Assembly: GCA_023229465.1 (NCBI GenBank) | Contig: JALNZE010000004.1 | Coordinates: forward strand, 106,764 to 170,763 | DNA length: 64,000 nt | From: Chitinophagaceae bacterium | Lineage (GTDB): Bacteria; Bacteroidota; Bacteroidia; Chitinophagales; Chitinophagaceae | Direction: 5' to 3' | In this document: in pieces, positions 37,133-45,282 of the stretch | How positions within the stretch are numbered: position 1 is the first letter of the stretch | How the letters are laid out: each line of letters starts with the position of its first letter | Notes under the pieces: generated by a model | Database searches by the model: none | Seen by the model: the letters and a program-made list of their open reading frames with translations, nothing else | Told to the model about the DNA's origin: nothing | Made by a program: the position numbers and the translations under genes

Positions 37133-38419
37133 GTGGTAGCTGCTTTATCCAAAACGGATACTGACAAATACAGGAATACCCGGGTAGCGGTGTACGCGGC
37201 GCTGATTAGTTTTCTTACTTATGCAACGGTTTATGCATTCCGGAAGCCATTTACAGTTGGCACCTTTGATCAGTATCCGGCTGTATTCGGTATTCCTTTC
37301 AAAGACACATTGGTAATTAGCCAGGTATTGGGGTATATGTTGAGTAAATTTTACGGCATACGGTTTATCGCAGAATTGAAAAAGATCGGGCGGGGAAGAA
37401 CCATACTTATTTTAATAGGTATATCCTGGGTATCGCTATTATTTTTTGCAATAGTTCCTGCACCCTGGAATATACCTTTTCTCTTTATCAATGGATTTCC
37501 ACTTGGCATGATCTGGGGTATCATATTTTCATTTGTAGAGGGTAGAAGGGCAACTGACTTTATTGGCGCGGCATTGGCGGTAAGTTTTATTTTCTCATCC
37601 GGATTTGTAAAATCTGTTGCTAAATGGCTAATGGTCAATTATCAGGTTACTGAACAGTGGCTTCCGTTTATAACAGGATTGGTATTTCTGATACCGATGC
37701 TTTTATTGATTTTTTTATTAGAAAAAATTCCTCCACCATCCGAAACAGATATCATTACAAGGGTTACCCGGTTGCCAATGAATAAGCAGGAAAGAAAAAA
37801 CTTCTTCCTGCATTTCAGACCCGGCCTGGTTTTGCTGATTGTTATTTATGTATTCCTAACCATCTTCAGGGATATCAGGGATAATTTTGCCGCGGATATC
37901 TGGAAAGAACTCGGTTTCGGAAATCAACCTTCTGTGTTTACCGCTACGGAAGTTCCCATTACGCTACTGGTGCTGCTGCTAATCAGCAGTATGATCCTGA
38001 TAAAAAATAACAGAAAAGCTTTTTTCATTACCCATTTTATTATTATTACCGGTTTCCTGGTAGCCGGTGTCAGTTCGCTGTTATTTGTTTGGCATATCCT
38101 GCCCCCTTTTGAATGGATGACACTGGTGGGACTTGGATTATACATGGGATATATTCCTTTCAATTGCATTTTATTCGACCGCATGATCGCTACTTTCCGA
38201 TATGCGGGAAATGTTGGTTTCTTAATGTATCTCGCAGATTCTTTCGGTTATCTTGGTAGCGTAGGGGTGATAATTACAAAAACCATATTTAATGCAAAGC
38301 TTTCATGGACTACGGTATATAGTACCGGCGTAATTATCCTGTCTGTGGTAGGGGTTATCACCACTTTTTTGGCATTATTGTATTTTAATAAAAAATTAGT
38401 TCACTCTCCTGAAATTTAA
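37133..38419 (+). CDS. DUF5690/MFS-type membrane transporter
   Basis: A 428-aa inner-membrane protein with about twelve hydrophobic helices and the Y-A-F-R-K-P-F segment near residue 34 seen in DUF5690 proteins and in sugar-phosphate-type MFS transporters. It starts with GTG two bases after the preceding stop; an ATG at 37131 is blocked by a stop two codons later. In this operon it is the only candidate for moving the phosphonate or its product across the inner membrane, since no ABC phosphonate transporter is present. The substrate is inferred from context only. Confidence 0.75.
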   Translation: MVAALSKTDTDKYRNTRVAVYAALISFLTYATVYAFRKPFTVGTFDQYPAVFGIPFKDTLVISQVLGYMLSKFYGIRFIAELKKIGRGRTILILIGISWVSLLFFAIVPAPWNIPFLFINGFPLGMIWGIIFSFVEGRRATDFIGAALAVSFIFSSGFVKSVAKWLMVNYQVTEQWLPFITGLVFLIPMLLLIFLLEKIPPPSETDIITRVTRLPMNKQERKNFFLHFRPGLVLLIVIYVFLTIFRDIRDNFAADIWKELGFGNQPSVFTATEVPITLLVLLLISSMILIKNNRKAFFITHFIIITGFLVAGVSSLLFVWHILPPFEWMTLVGLGLYMGYIPFNCILFDRMIATFRYAGNVGFLMYLADSFGYLGSVGVIITKTIFNAKLSWTTVYSTGVIILSVVGVITTFLALLYFNKKLVHSPEI

Positions 38420-38423
38420 TAAC

Positions 38424-39551
38424 ATGAGTCAGTTGTCCGCAATCGTTATTGGCGCCGGAATTGTTGGCCTTGCTACCGCCAGGGCCCTGTCGTTAAAGGG
38501 ATACAATGTTACTGTGATCGAAAGGTCTGAAAAAGCAGTTGGCGCTTCTATCCGAAATTTTGGCATGGTTTGGCCAATTGGACAACCCGATGGAAAATTA
38601 TATGACCGTGCAATCCGAAGTAAAAATAGCTGGAAAGAAATAGCGGACAGTATTGGGTTATGGTATGACGAAGTAGGAAGCCTGCATGTGGCCCATCAAC
38701 CTGATGAGTGGCAGGTGCTGCAGGAACTGCATGAAAAATTTACGCAAAGCGGAAGACCGGTTTCTTTGTTGCAGCCGGTTGAGATTGCCAACAAATTTAC
38801 AGGCGTAAATACCCAAAATTTATTAGGAGGATTATTCAGTAATACTGAAATGATCGTGGACCCGCGCGAAGCCATTGCTTCTATACCTTCTTACCTGTCT
38901 GAGTATCTTGAAATTAAATTTATCTGGGGCCGGCAGGTGAATGCGGTAGAAACCGGCAAAGTATTCCTTGGCAATGAAATGCTGGAGGCCGACCTTGTCT
39001 TTATTTGCAGTGGAGCGGATTTTGAAACCTTATATCCGGAACAATTTGCTACATTAGGACTTGTAAAATGCAAATTGCAGATGATGCGTTTTGAGCCGCC
39101 GGCTGCCCGGTGGCAGATAGGTACCGCTGTATGTGCCGGATTATCACTAATTCATTATAATAGTTTTAAAGTATCACCCTCATTACCTGCTTTGAAAAAA
39201 AGATATGAAGCCGAAATGAGTGAATATTTGCGATGGGGCATTCATGTAATGGTTTCTCAAAATGATAAAGGGGAATTAACGGTTGGCGACTCCCATGAGT
39301 ATGGCCATACATTTGACCCCTTTGATAATGCACATATCAACCGGTTGATTACAGATTACCTGGGGAAATTCATGCAGATCAGGGACTGGAAATTGATACA
39401 ATCATGGAACGGCACTTATCCTAAAATGTTGAATGGAGAAACAGATGTTGTTTTGGAGCCCTCACCGGGTATTTTTATTCTGAATGGCTTAGGTGGCGCC
39501 GGCATGACACTATCTTTTGGTTTTGCGGAAGAGGTGGTTTCAGCTTTATAA
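38424..39551 (+). CDS. TIGR03364-type FAD-dependent amine oxidoreductase (phosphonate-linked)
   Basis: A 375-aa flavoprotein of the DAO family. The dinucleotide-binding motif G-A-G-I-V-G is at residues 10-15, followed by V-I-E-R-S. The stretch G-A-S-I-R-N-F-G-M-V-W-P-I-G-Q-P (about 43-58) is characteristic of the TIGR03364 clade found in phosphonate gene clusters. The C terminus has the expected F-I-L-N-G-L-G-G-A-G-M-T flavin loop. Known members oxidise 2-aminoethylphosphonate and/or N-methylated forms to phosphonoacetaldehyde, the substrate of the HAD enzyme two genes upstream. Exact substrate preference is inferred. Confidence 0.82.
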   Translation: MSQLSAIVIGAGIVGLATARALSLKGYNVTVIERSEKAVGASIRNFGMVWPIGQPDGKLYDRAIRSKNSWKEIADSIGLWYDEVGSLHVAHQPDEWQVLQELHEKFTQSGRPVSLLQPVEIANKFTGVNTQNLLGGLFSNTEMIVDPREAIASIPSYLSEYLEIKFIWGRQVNAVETGKVFLGNEMLEADLVFICSGADFETLYPEQFATLGLVKCKLQMMRFEPPAARWQIGTAVCAGLSLIHYNSFKVSPSLPALKKRYEAEMSEYLRWGIHVMVSQNDKGELTVGDSHEYGHTFDPFDNAHINRLITDYLGKFMQIRDWKLIQSWNGTYPKMLNGETDVVLEPSPGIFILNGLGGAGMTLSFGFAEEVVSAL

Positions 39552-39567
39552 ACTAAAAACATTAATT

Positions 39568-41988
39568 ATGAAAATATCCATTTTACTAATGGCTGCTTTT
39601 ACTACAGCCCTTACAGTTTCTGCACAAACACTGAAAACACTGGAGTCAAAACGTATTGGCCTGCCCAATGGATGGAGCCTGACCCCGGTTGGTAAGAGCT
39701 TAGCGGTTGGCGACCTGCCATTAAATATCGCGGTATCCCCATCAAAGAAATATTTGGCCATAACCAATAATGGACAAAGCAAACAAAGCCTGCAATTGGT
39801 AGATGTGAAAGGAGAAAAAATACTGGACAAAATTTCCATACCAAAATCATGGGTGGGACTTAAGTTCAGTTCCGATGAAAAGTACCTGTATGCTTCCGGA
39901 GGTAATGATAACAGGATACTCAAATACGCGCTAAAAAATAATAAACTGGTTTTGACTGATAGTATTCAGCTCGGCGAAAAATGGCCCAATAAAATTTCGC
40001 CAACAGGTATTGATATTGATGACAAGGCAGACAGGATGTATGTGGTTACCAAAGACAATAATACATTGTATGTGATTAATGTTTCAACAAAAAAAATACT
40101 TAACCAAATTAAACTTCCCGGTGAAGCATATACCTGCCTGCTGTCACCGGATAAGAAGGAATTATATATTTCCTGCTGGGGTTGTAGTAAACTATTAGTG
40201 TATAATACGCTATTGCAGCAATTAACGGATGAAATTCCTGTAGGCAGTAATCCTAACGACATGTGTATGTCGAAGAATGGTCAATACCTCTATATCGCCA
40301 ATGCCAATGATAACAGCGTTTCTGTGCTGGATATAAAAAAGCGAAAACTGCTGGAAACACTCAATGCCGCATTATATCCTGATGCACCCACAGGTTCCAC
40401 TACCAATAGCGTAGCGCTTAGCGCTGATGAAAAAACTTTATATATTGCCAATGCGGATAACAATTGTTTGTCTGTTTTTGATGTGAGTAATCGGGCAGGC
40501 AGTTCTTCTAAAGGGTTTATCCCTGTTGGATGGTATCCTACTTCAGTAAGAACCATTGGCAATAAAATATATGTAACCAATGGAAAAGGTTTTACTTCCC
40601 TGGCCAATCCATTCGGCCCCAATCCAGTAAACAAAAAGAGTAAACTCTCTTTTCAGAAAGGCGATACTACTCAACCCAGAGAGATACAATATATCGGCGG
40701 TCTCTTTAAAGGAACGCTCAGTATTATACAAACCCCCGGTGAGCAGCAGTTAAGCGTGTATTCACAGGCAGTATACCATAATACACCTTATAGTAAGGCA
40801 AAGGAATTACAGGCGCATGTGGAAAAAGACAACCCCATTCCTATGAAAGCAGGCAATCCTTCCCCCATTAAATATGTCTTTTATATTGTTAAGGAAAACC
40901 GAACGTACGATCAGGTATTGGGTGATATGCCGGAAGGAAATGGCGATACAAGTCTTTGCTTATTTGGGGAGAAAGTAACTCCCAACCTGCATGCATTAGC
41001 CAGGGAGTTTGTGTTACTTGATAATTTTTATGTGGATGGAGAAGTAAGTGCAGATGGACATAACTGGAGCCTTGGCGCCTACGCAACAGACTATCTGGAA
41101 AAAACATGGGTTACCAGTTATGGCGGTCGCGGCGGTGACTACGACGCGGAAGGGAACCGTGCCATAGCCAATAATAAAAACGGCTTTATCTGGGATTATT
41201 GTAACCGGGCAGGTGTAAGTTATCGAACATACGGCGAGTTTGCAGACGATTATAAACCCAATATTCCGGTTTTAAAAAATCATTTCTGTACTTACTATAC
41301 CAGTTGGGATCAATCCATACGCGATACCACAAGGGTGGGCCAATGGAAAAAAGATTTTGATTCTTTACTTGCTATTAATGCATTACCCAGATTGAATACA
41401 CTTCGCATCATCAATGATCACACAGAAGGGTTAAGTAAGGGTAAGCCAACGCCTTTTGCACATGTGGCAGATAACGACCTGGCTATTGGTATGTTTGTAG
41501 AATACCTGAGCAAGAGCCCTGTCTGGAAAGAATCTGCTGTTTTTATTCTGGAAGACGATGCACAGGATGGCCCTGATCATGTGGATGCTCACAGGAGTAC
41601 CGCGTATGTGGCCGGCGGATTTGTGAAAAGACATTTTGTGGATCATACCATGTATTCCACTTCTTCCATGTTGCGTACCATTGAATTAATATTGGGCATA
41701 GGACCAATGAGTCAATATGATGCCGCGGCAACACCCATGTGGCGTTGTTTTTCAGCCAATCCCGATTTGTCTGTATTTACCGCGAAACCTTTGCAGGTAG
41801 ATATCAATGAGAAGAACAGTGTAGAGAATGCCTGGCAACGTAAGAGTGAGTTATTTGATTTTACGAAAGAGGACCGTATTCCGGATCGTGAATTTACAGA
41901 AGTGATATGGAAAGCGGTTAGAGGTGAGAATGCAATCGTTCCCGCACCTAAGAGAGCCGCTTTCTTAAAAATGAATAAAGGGAGATGA
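39568..41988 (+). CDS. Exported YncE-like propeller/phosphoesterase fusion
   Basis: An 806-aa exported protein starting at the ATG at 39568, with signal peptide M-K-I-S-I-L-L-M-A-A-F to about residue 20 (ending V-S-A-Q). The N-terminal half (about 40-380) is a YVTN/YncE-like beta-propeller with repeated I-A-N-A-x-D-N motifs. The C-terminal half is a phosphoesterase-family domain (PF04185-like) starting at Y-I-V-K-E-N-R-T-Y-D-Q, with G-E-V-S-A-D-G-H-N-W and later E-D-D-A-Q-D-G-P-D-H-V-D-A-H, the metal-site segments. It may free phosphonate or phosphate from esters outside the inner membrane. It ends 7 bp from a convergent glycosyltransferase gene. Confidence 0.85.
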   Translation: MKISILLMAAFTTALTVSAQTLKTLESKRIGLPNGWSLTPVGKSLAVGDLPLNIAVSPSKKYLAITNNGQSKQSLQLVDVKGEKILDKISIPKSWVGLKFSSDEKYLYASGGNDNRILKYALKNNKLVLTDSIQLGEKWPNKISPTGIDIDDKADRMYVVTKDNNTLYVINVSTKKILNQIKLPGEAYTCLLSPDKKELYISCWGCSKLLVYNTLLQQLTDEIPVGSNPNDMCMSKNGQYLYIANANDNSVSVLDIKKRKLLETLNAALYPDAPTGSTTNSVALSADEKTLYIANADNNCLSVFDVSNRAGSSSKGFIPVGWYPTSVRTIGNKIYVTNGKGFTSLANPFGPNPVNKKSKLSFQKGDTTQPREIQYIGGLFKGTLSIIQTPGEQQLSVYSQAVYHNTPYSKAKELQAHVEKDNPIPMKAGNPSPIKYVFYIVKENRTYDQVLGDMPEGNGDTSLCLFGEKVTPNLHALAREFVLLDNFYVDGEVSADGHNWSLGAYATDYLEKTWVTSYGGRGGDYDAEGNRAIANNKNGFIWDYCNRAGVSYRTYGEFADDYKPNIPVLKNHFCTYYTSWDQSIRDTTRVGQWKKDFDSLLAINALPRLNTLRIINDHTEGLSKGKPTPFAHVADNDLAIGMFVEYLSKSPVWKESAVFILEDDAQDGPDHVDAHRSTAYVAGGFVKRHFVDHTMYSTSSMLRTIELILGIGPMSQYDAAATPMWRCFSANPDLSVFTAKPLQVDINEKNSVENAWQRKSELFDFTKEDRIPDREFTEVIWKAVRGENAIVPAPKRAAFLKMNKGR

Positions 41989-41995
41989 ACGAAAA

Positions 41996-42769
41996 TTAGC
42001 GTGGGTGACTTGTTTCGGCTGTTTGCAATAAATTGTCTTTTTTCCATACCAGGTTCCAGAAACAGGCCTGGTATTTTTTATTTACCTGAAAAAATCCATT
42101 GGCTTTGTATCGCCTGGATGAAGAGAAAAGTATTAAATCTGACGAATAAGCTACATGGCCATAGGTGGCCAGCTTTTTACCCATATCCACATCATCTCCA
42201 TAAAATGTAAGAGCTGTATTATAGCCACCGGCACTTTCCAGTATGGCCGCCCGGATAAAAGTATTGCCTCCGATTAGTATGGCGGCTCTTCCGGTAAATT
42301 GTACCAATGTATTGATGAGCGGATAAAATATTTTTTGTGATAATACTGAACTGGTACGCATCCATTTATCACCATCATAGTAATCATATGGACCGGTAAC
42401 CGCCACCGTTTTCCTGTTCCTGGTGAGTGCGGTCACCCCTTTCCGAAGCCAGTTTGCAGTGGGGATACAATCGGCATCTATTTGCGCTATGATAGAACCG
42501 GTTGCTTTTTGCCTGGCACATTCTCTCGCGAAGTTGGTGCCACGCTTGTTTTCATAAACCAAATGAATGGAAATGGCAGTAACGGGCTGTCTGTCTATAA
42601 ATTGTTGTATAACGATGGCTGTTCGATCGGTAGAAGCATTATCCGCAATAATGATTTCATAGCAGGGATAATCCTGCCTCATGAGAGCGGATAGTGTTCG
42701 AAGGATGTATTTTTCCTCATTAAAAGCCGGAATAAGTACAGAAACTTTTGGAAGAGAATGGGATGGCAT
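41996..42769 (-). CDS. Family 2 glycosyltransferase
   Basis: A 257-aa GT-A-fold glycosyltransferase. The N-terminal V-S-V-L-I-P-A-F-N-E-E motif (residues 9-19), the A-D-N-A-S-T-D-R-T motif and the metal-binding D-A-D segment (I-D-A-D-C, near residue 97) are in the expected order, with a G-D-D-V-D-M motif near residue 195 for the acceptor site. No membrane helices are evident. It lies on the opposite strand between two groups of phosphatase genes, and its acceptor (lipid or surface glycan) is unknown. Confidence 0.88.
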   Translation of the reverse strand: MPSHSLPKVSVLIPAFNEEKYILRTLSALMRQDYPCYEIIIADNASTDRTAIVIQQFIDRQPVTAISIHLVYENKRGTNFARECARQKATGSIIAQIDADCIPTANWLRKGVTALTRNRKTVAVTGPYDYYDGDKWMRTSSVLSQKIFYPLINTLVQFTGRAAILIGGNTFIRAAILESAGGYNTALTFYGDDVDMGKKLATYGHVAYSSDLILFSSSRRYKANGFFQVNKKYQACFWNLVWKKDNLLQTAETSHPR

Positions 42770-42925
42770 AAGCAGGATTTATCTGCTATAAAGTAACAGA
42801 TCCAATATGTCCTCAGTATGTTCCGTATGTTAAGTTTGTATTAGCAAACTATTTAATAACCTTAACTTAACCGCTTGTTCACATGATTTTTACACTGGCG
42901 TAGTTCCTTTGTAAAACCCCAGTGA

Positions 42926-44056
42926 ATGAAATTGTTTCTTTTAGCTATTTGTAGCCTTGTTTGCCTGTTCCTTCATGCGCAAACTTCGCGGTCACAACGC
43001 AATATTTTTATCATCACTACTGATGGGTTTAGATGGCAGGAAGTATTTCAGGGAGCTGATTCATTGTTGATCCGTGATACTGTATTGGTAAAAGATACCG
43101 GATTAATCTGTCAAAAGTTCTGGCATGCGGATCCGGAAGAAAGAAGACGAAAGCTACTGCCTTTTTTCTGGGAGGTAATTGCTAAAAAAGGTAGATTATC
43201 CGGTAACAGGGCTTATGGAAATGAAGTAAATATTGCTAACCTGTACAAAATTTCTTATCCGGGGTATAACGAGATTCTTACCGGATATGCTGATACCAGA
43301 TTTATTCCCAATTTAACTGTCCGGAATAAGAATACGAATATTCTTGAATACATGAATAGTCGTGAAGGCTATGCCGGCAAAGTGGCCGCATTCAGTTCAT
43401 GGAGTGTGATGCCTTATATATTAAATGAGAAACGTAGCGAGATAGCTGTTAACAGCGGATATGAAATGCTTGATGAGGGTGAGGATACATTGAACAGGCT
43501 GATTAATCAGGTACAACGAACGGTACCCATGAAGGGCCATACCCGTTATGATTTACTAACCTATGCCAGCGCCAAAAATTATATTGAAACGAAACACCCC
43601 AAAGTGCTATTCCTGGGATTGGGTGAAACAGATGAATTTGCTCACCAGGGCAGGTACGACCAGTACCTGCAAAAAGCTCACCAGGTAGACCAGATGATAG
43701 CTGAGTTATGGTATTATGTGCAAACAGATCCTTTTTATAAAGACAATACCACGTTTATTATTACTACTGATCATGGCCGGGGAAGTAAAACCGCTAAATG
43801 GTCGAAGCATGGTTTCTGGGTTAAAGGCTCAGGAGAAGTATGGACGGCTTTGATTGGCCCCGGGATTGCTCCGGACGGTGAGAGAAAAGAAAAAGAAAAA
43901 ATGTATGCAAAACAGATTGCCTCAACTGTCTCTTTATTGGCCGATGAACATTTTAAAGCCGATGATCACTCTGTGGCTAAGCCATTGCAGGTAACCCGTA
44001 CTGTTGTTATTCCTGAAATTATTCAAACGAAAATATTGGCAGTTGGAAATAAATAA
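42926..44056 (+). CDS. Secreted alkaline-phosphatase-superfamily protein
   Basis: A 376-aa exported protein (signal peptide to about residue 19, ending F-L-H-A-Q). It belongs to the alkaline phosphatase/sulfatase/phosphoglyceromutase superfamily: metal-site aspartate in I-I-T-T-D-G-F-R-W-Q (about 29-38), a candidate nucleophile serine in K-I-S-Y-P-G-Y-N-E, then D-E-F-A-H-Q-G-R-Y-D and T-T-D-H-G-R-G as the second metal segment. In Bacteroidota such genes are often labelled phosphoglyceromutase, but the signal peptide argues for an external phosphoesterase. A DedA gene follows after 11 bp. Confidence 0.8.
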   Translation: MKLFLLAICSLVCLFLHAQTSRSQRNIFIITTDGFRWQEVFQGADSLLIRDTVLVKDTGLICQKFWHADPEERRRKLLPFFWEVIAKKGRLSGNRAYGNEVNIANLYKISYPGYNEILTGYADTRFIPNLTVRNKNTNILEYMNSREGYAGKVAAFSSWSVMPYILNEKRSEIAVNSGYEMLDEGEDTLNRLINQVQRTVPMKGHTRYDLLTYASAKNYIETKHPKVLFLGLGETDEFAHQGRYDQYLQKAHQVDQMIAELWYYVQTDPFYKDNTTFIITTDHGRGSKTAKWSKHGFWVKGSGEVWTALIGPGIAPDGERKEKEKMYAKQIASTVSLLADEHFKADDHSVAKPLQVTRTVVIPEIIQTKILAVGNK

Positions 44057-44067
44057 TATAATATAAT

Positions 44068-44562
44068 ATGTCACCAATGCTTACCGGTTACATTCTTACT
44101 TACGGGTATCTGGCCATTTTTGGATTGGTACTGTTACAGGAGTTAGGAATGCCCGGACTTCCCAATGAACTGGTCTTATTTTATTTTGGATTTATCAGTC
44201 ACCAGTTTCATCTGAACTTTCCTGTGGTGATTAGCCTGGTAGTACTGGCCGATATAACCGGTTCCTTTGTTTTGTACCTTTTATTTTATCATGGCAAACT
44301 ATGGTTGGCGAGGATAAAACCCAAATGGCTGCGGGTACCTGTACATAAAATCAATTCACTCAAACAAAAGATGGCGGCACATGATGGCAGAAATATTTTT
44401 ATGGCCAAGCTGACACCTTTTGTACGAAGCTATATTCCGGTGGTAGCAGGCTTAATGCAGGTTCAGCCGGTTCTGTATGGCCGTATTGTTTTTTTTACCG
44501 CCATTATCTGGAGTGGTGGTTGGGTTACTGTGGGATGGTTATTACAGGGGAAATTTTACTGA
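44068..44562 (+). CDS. DedA-family membrane protein
   Basis: A 164-aa inner-membrane protein with four to five hydrophobic segments and the DedA signature region A-K-L-T-P-F-V-R-S-Y-I-P-V-V-A-G-L (about residues 112-128). This carries the conserved arginine and prolines of the family. DedA/SNARE-associated proteins act as polyprenyl-phosphate or phospholipid flippases. It is shorter than typical E. coli members (about 200-220 aa) but looks complete. Co-transcription with the secreted phosphatase is likely. Confidence 0.82.
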   Translation: MSPMLTGYILTYGYLAIFGLVLLQELGMPGLPNELVLFYFGFISHQFHLNFPVVISLVVLADITGSFVLYLLFYHGKLWLARIKPKWLRVPVHKINSLKQKMAAHDGRNIFMAKLTPFVRSYIPVVAGLMQVQPVLYGRIVFFTAIIWSGGWVTVGWLLQGKFY

Positions 44563-44806
44563 ATTGCAGGTAGAATAAGAAGGTTCCTGTCAATAAAGGG
44601 GGACTTTTAAAATTTATTTAGATTATGCTGTATTCCTGCCGGATTGTAATTAATTTTATCGGAGGAATTCATTTTTAACCGCTCTACAGGCTGTAAAGGG
44701 GGAAGAATTTCTTAAAAAGCAGGAAAATGGCGTGTTATCTGCAATTAACTTTTAACTTAATAGTCTTTTTAAGTAGTTTTCAGAACAATTGTATAAATAT
44801 TTTATC

Positions 44807-45262
44807 ATGATTACACTAAACATTAATAACCATTCTTACGAAGTAGATGCCAGTCCTGATATGCCATTACTTTGGGCCATCAGGGATATGGCCGGATTAA
44901 CCGGAACCAAGTTTGGCTGCGGCATTGCCCAATGTGGCGCCTGTACAGTGCATATTGATGGCAAGCCGGTTCGCTCCTGCAGTTTTCCGGTTGCGGCTGC
45001 CGCAGGTAAAAAAATTACTACCATCGAAGGATTGCACGAACGTATTGGTGAAGCAGTGCAGAAAGCCTGGATTGAATTGCAGGTACCTCAATGTGGCTAT
45101 TGTCAATCGGGTCAGATCATGAGTGCCACAGCATTACTAAAAACCAAATCAAATCCGTCTGATGCGGATATTGATACAGCCATGCAGGGTAATTTATGTC
45201 GTTGTGGAACTTACCAACGTATACGAAGCGCTATCCATCACGCTGCAGAATTGATCAAGTAA
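44807..45262 (+). CDS. 2Fe-2S subunit of an aldehyde/isoquinoline oxidoreductase
   Basis: A 151-aa iron-sulfur subunit of the xanthine-oxidase superfamily (IorA/CoxS type). The N-terminal plant-type ferredoxin site is C-G-I-A-Q-C-G-A-C followed by a further cysteine in R-S-C-S-F. The C-terminal four-helix site has C-G-Y-C-Q-S-G-Q and C-R-C-G-T-Y. I use the ATG at 44807; a TTG 18 bases upstream is in frame but less likely. It starts the molybdoenzyme cluster and passes electrons from the molybdenum site in the next protein to a cytochrome. It has no signal peptide and would be carried out by its Tat partner. Confidence 0.94.
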   Translation: MITLNINNHSYEVDASPDMPLLWAIRDMAGLTGTKFGCGIAQCGACTVHIDGKPVRSCSFPVAAAAGKKITTIEGLHERIGEAVQKAWIELQVPQCGYCQSGQIMSATALLKTKSNPSDADIDTAMQGNLCRCGTYQRIRSAIHHAAELIK

Positions 45263-45282
45263 AACAGCAAAAAATCTAACAC

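Noticed and set aside
37131..37139. ATG just after the HAD hydrolase stop as the start of the DUF5690 gene
   Set aside because: This ATG is in a different frame and meets a stop after two codons; the real start is the GTG at 37133.
44563..44806. Possible molybdenum-cofactor riboswitch upstream of the molybdoenzyme cluster
   Set aside because: The 244-bp gap is AT-rich with only small inverted repeats; I could not find the conserved multi-stem pattern of the Moco RNA motif.
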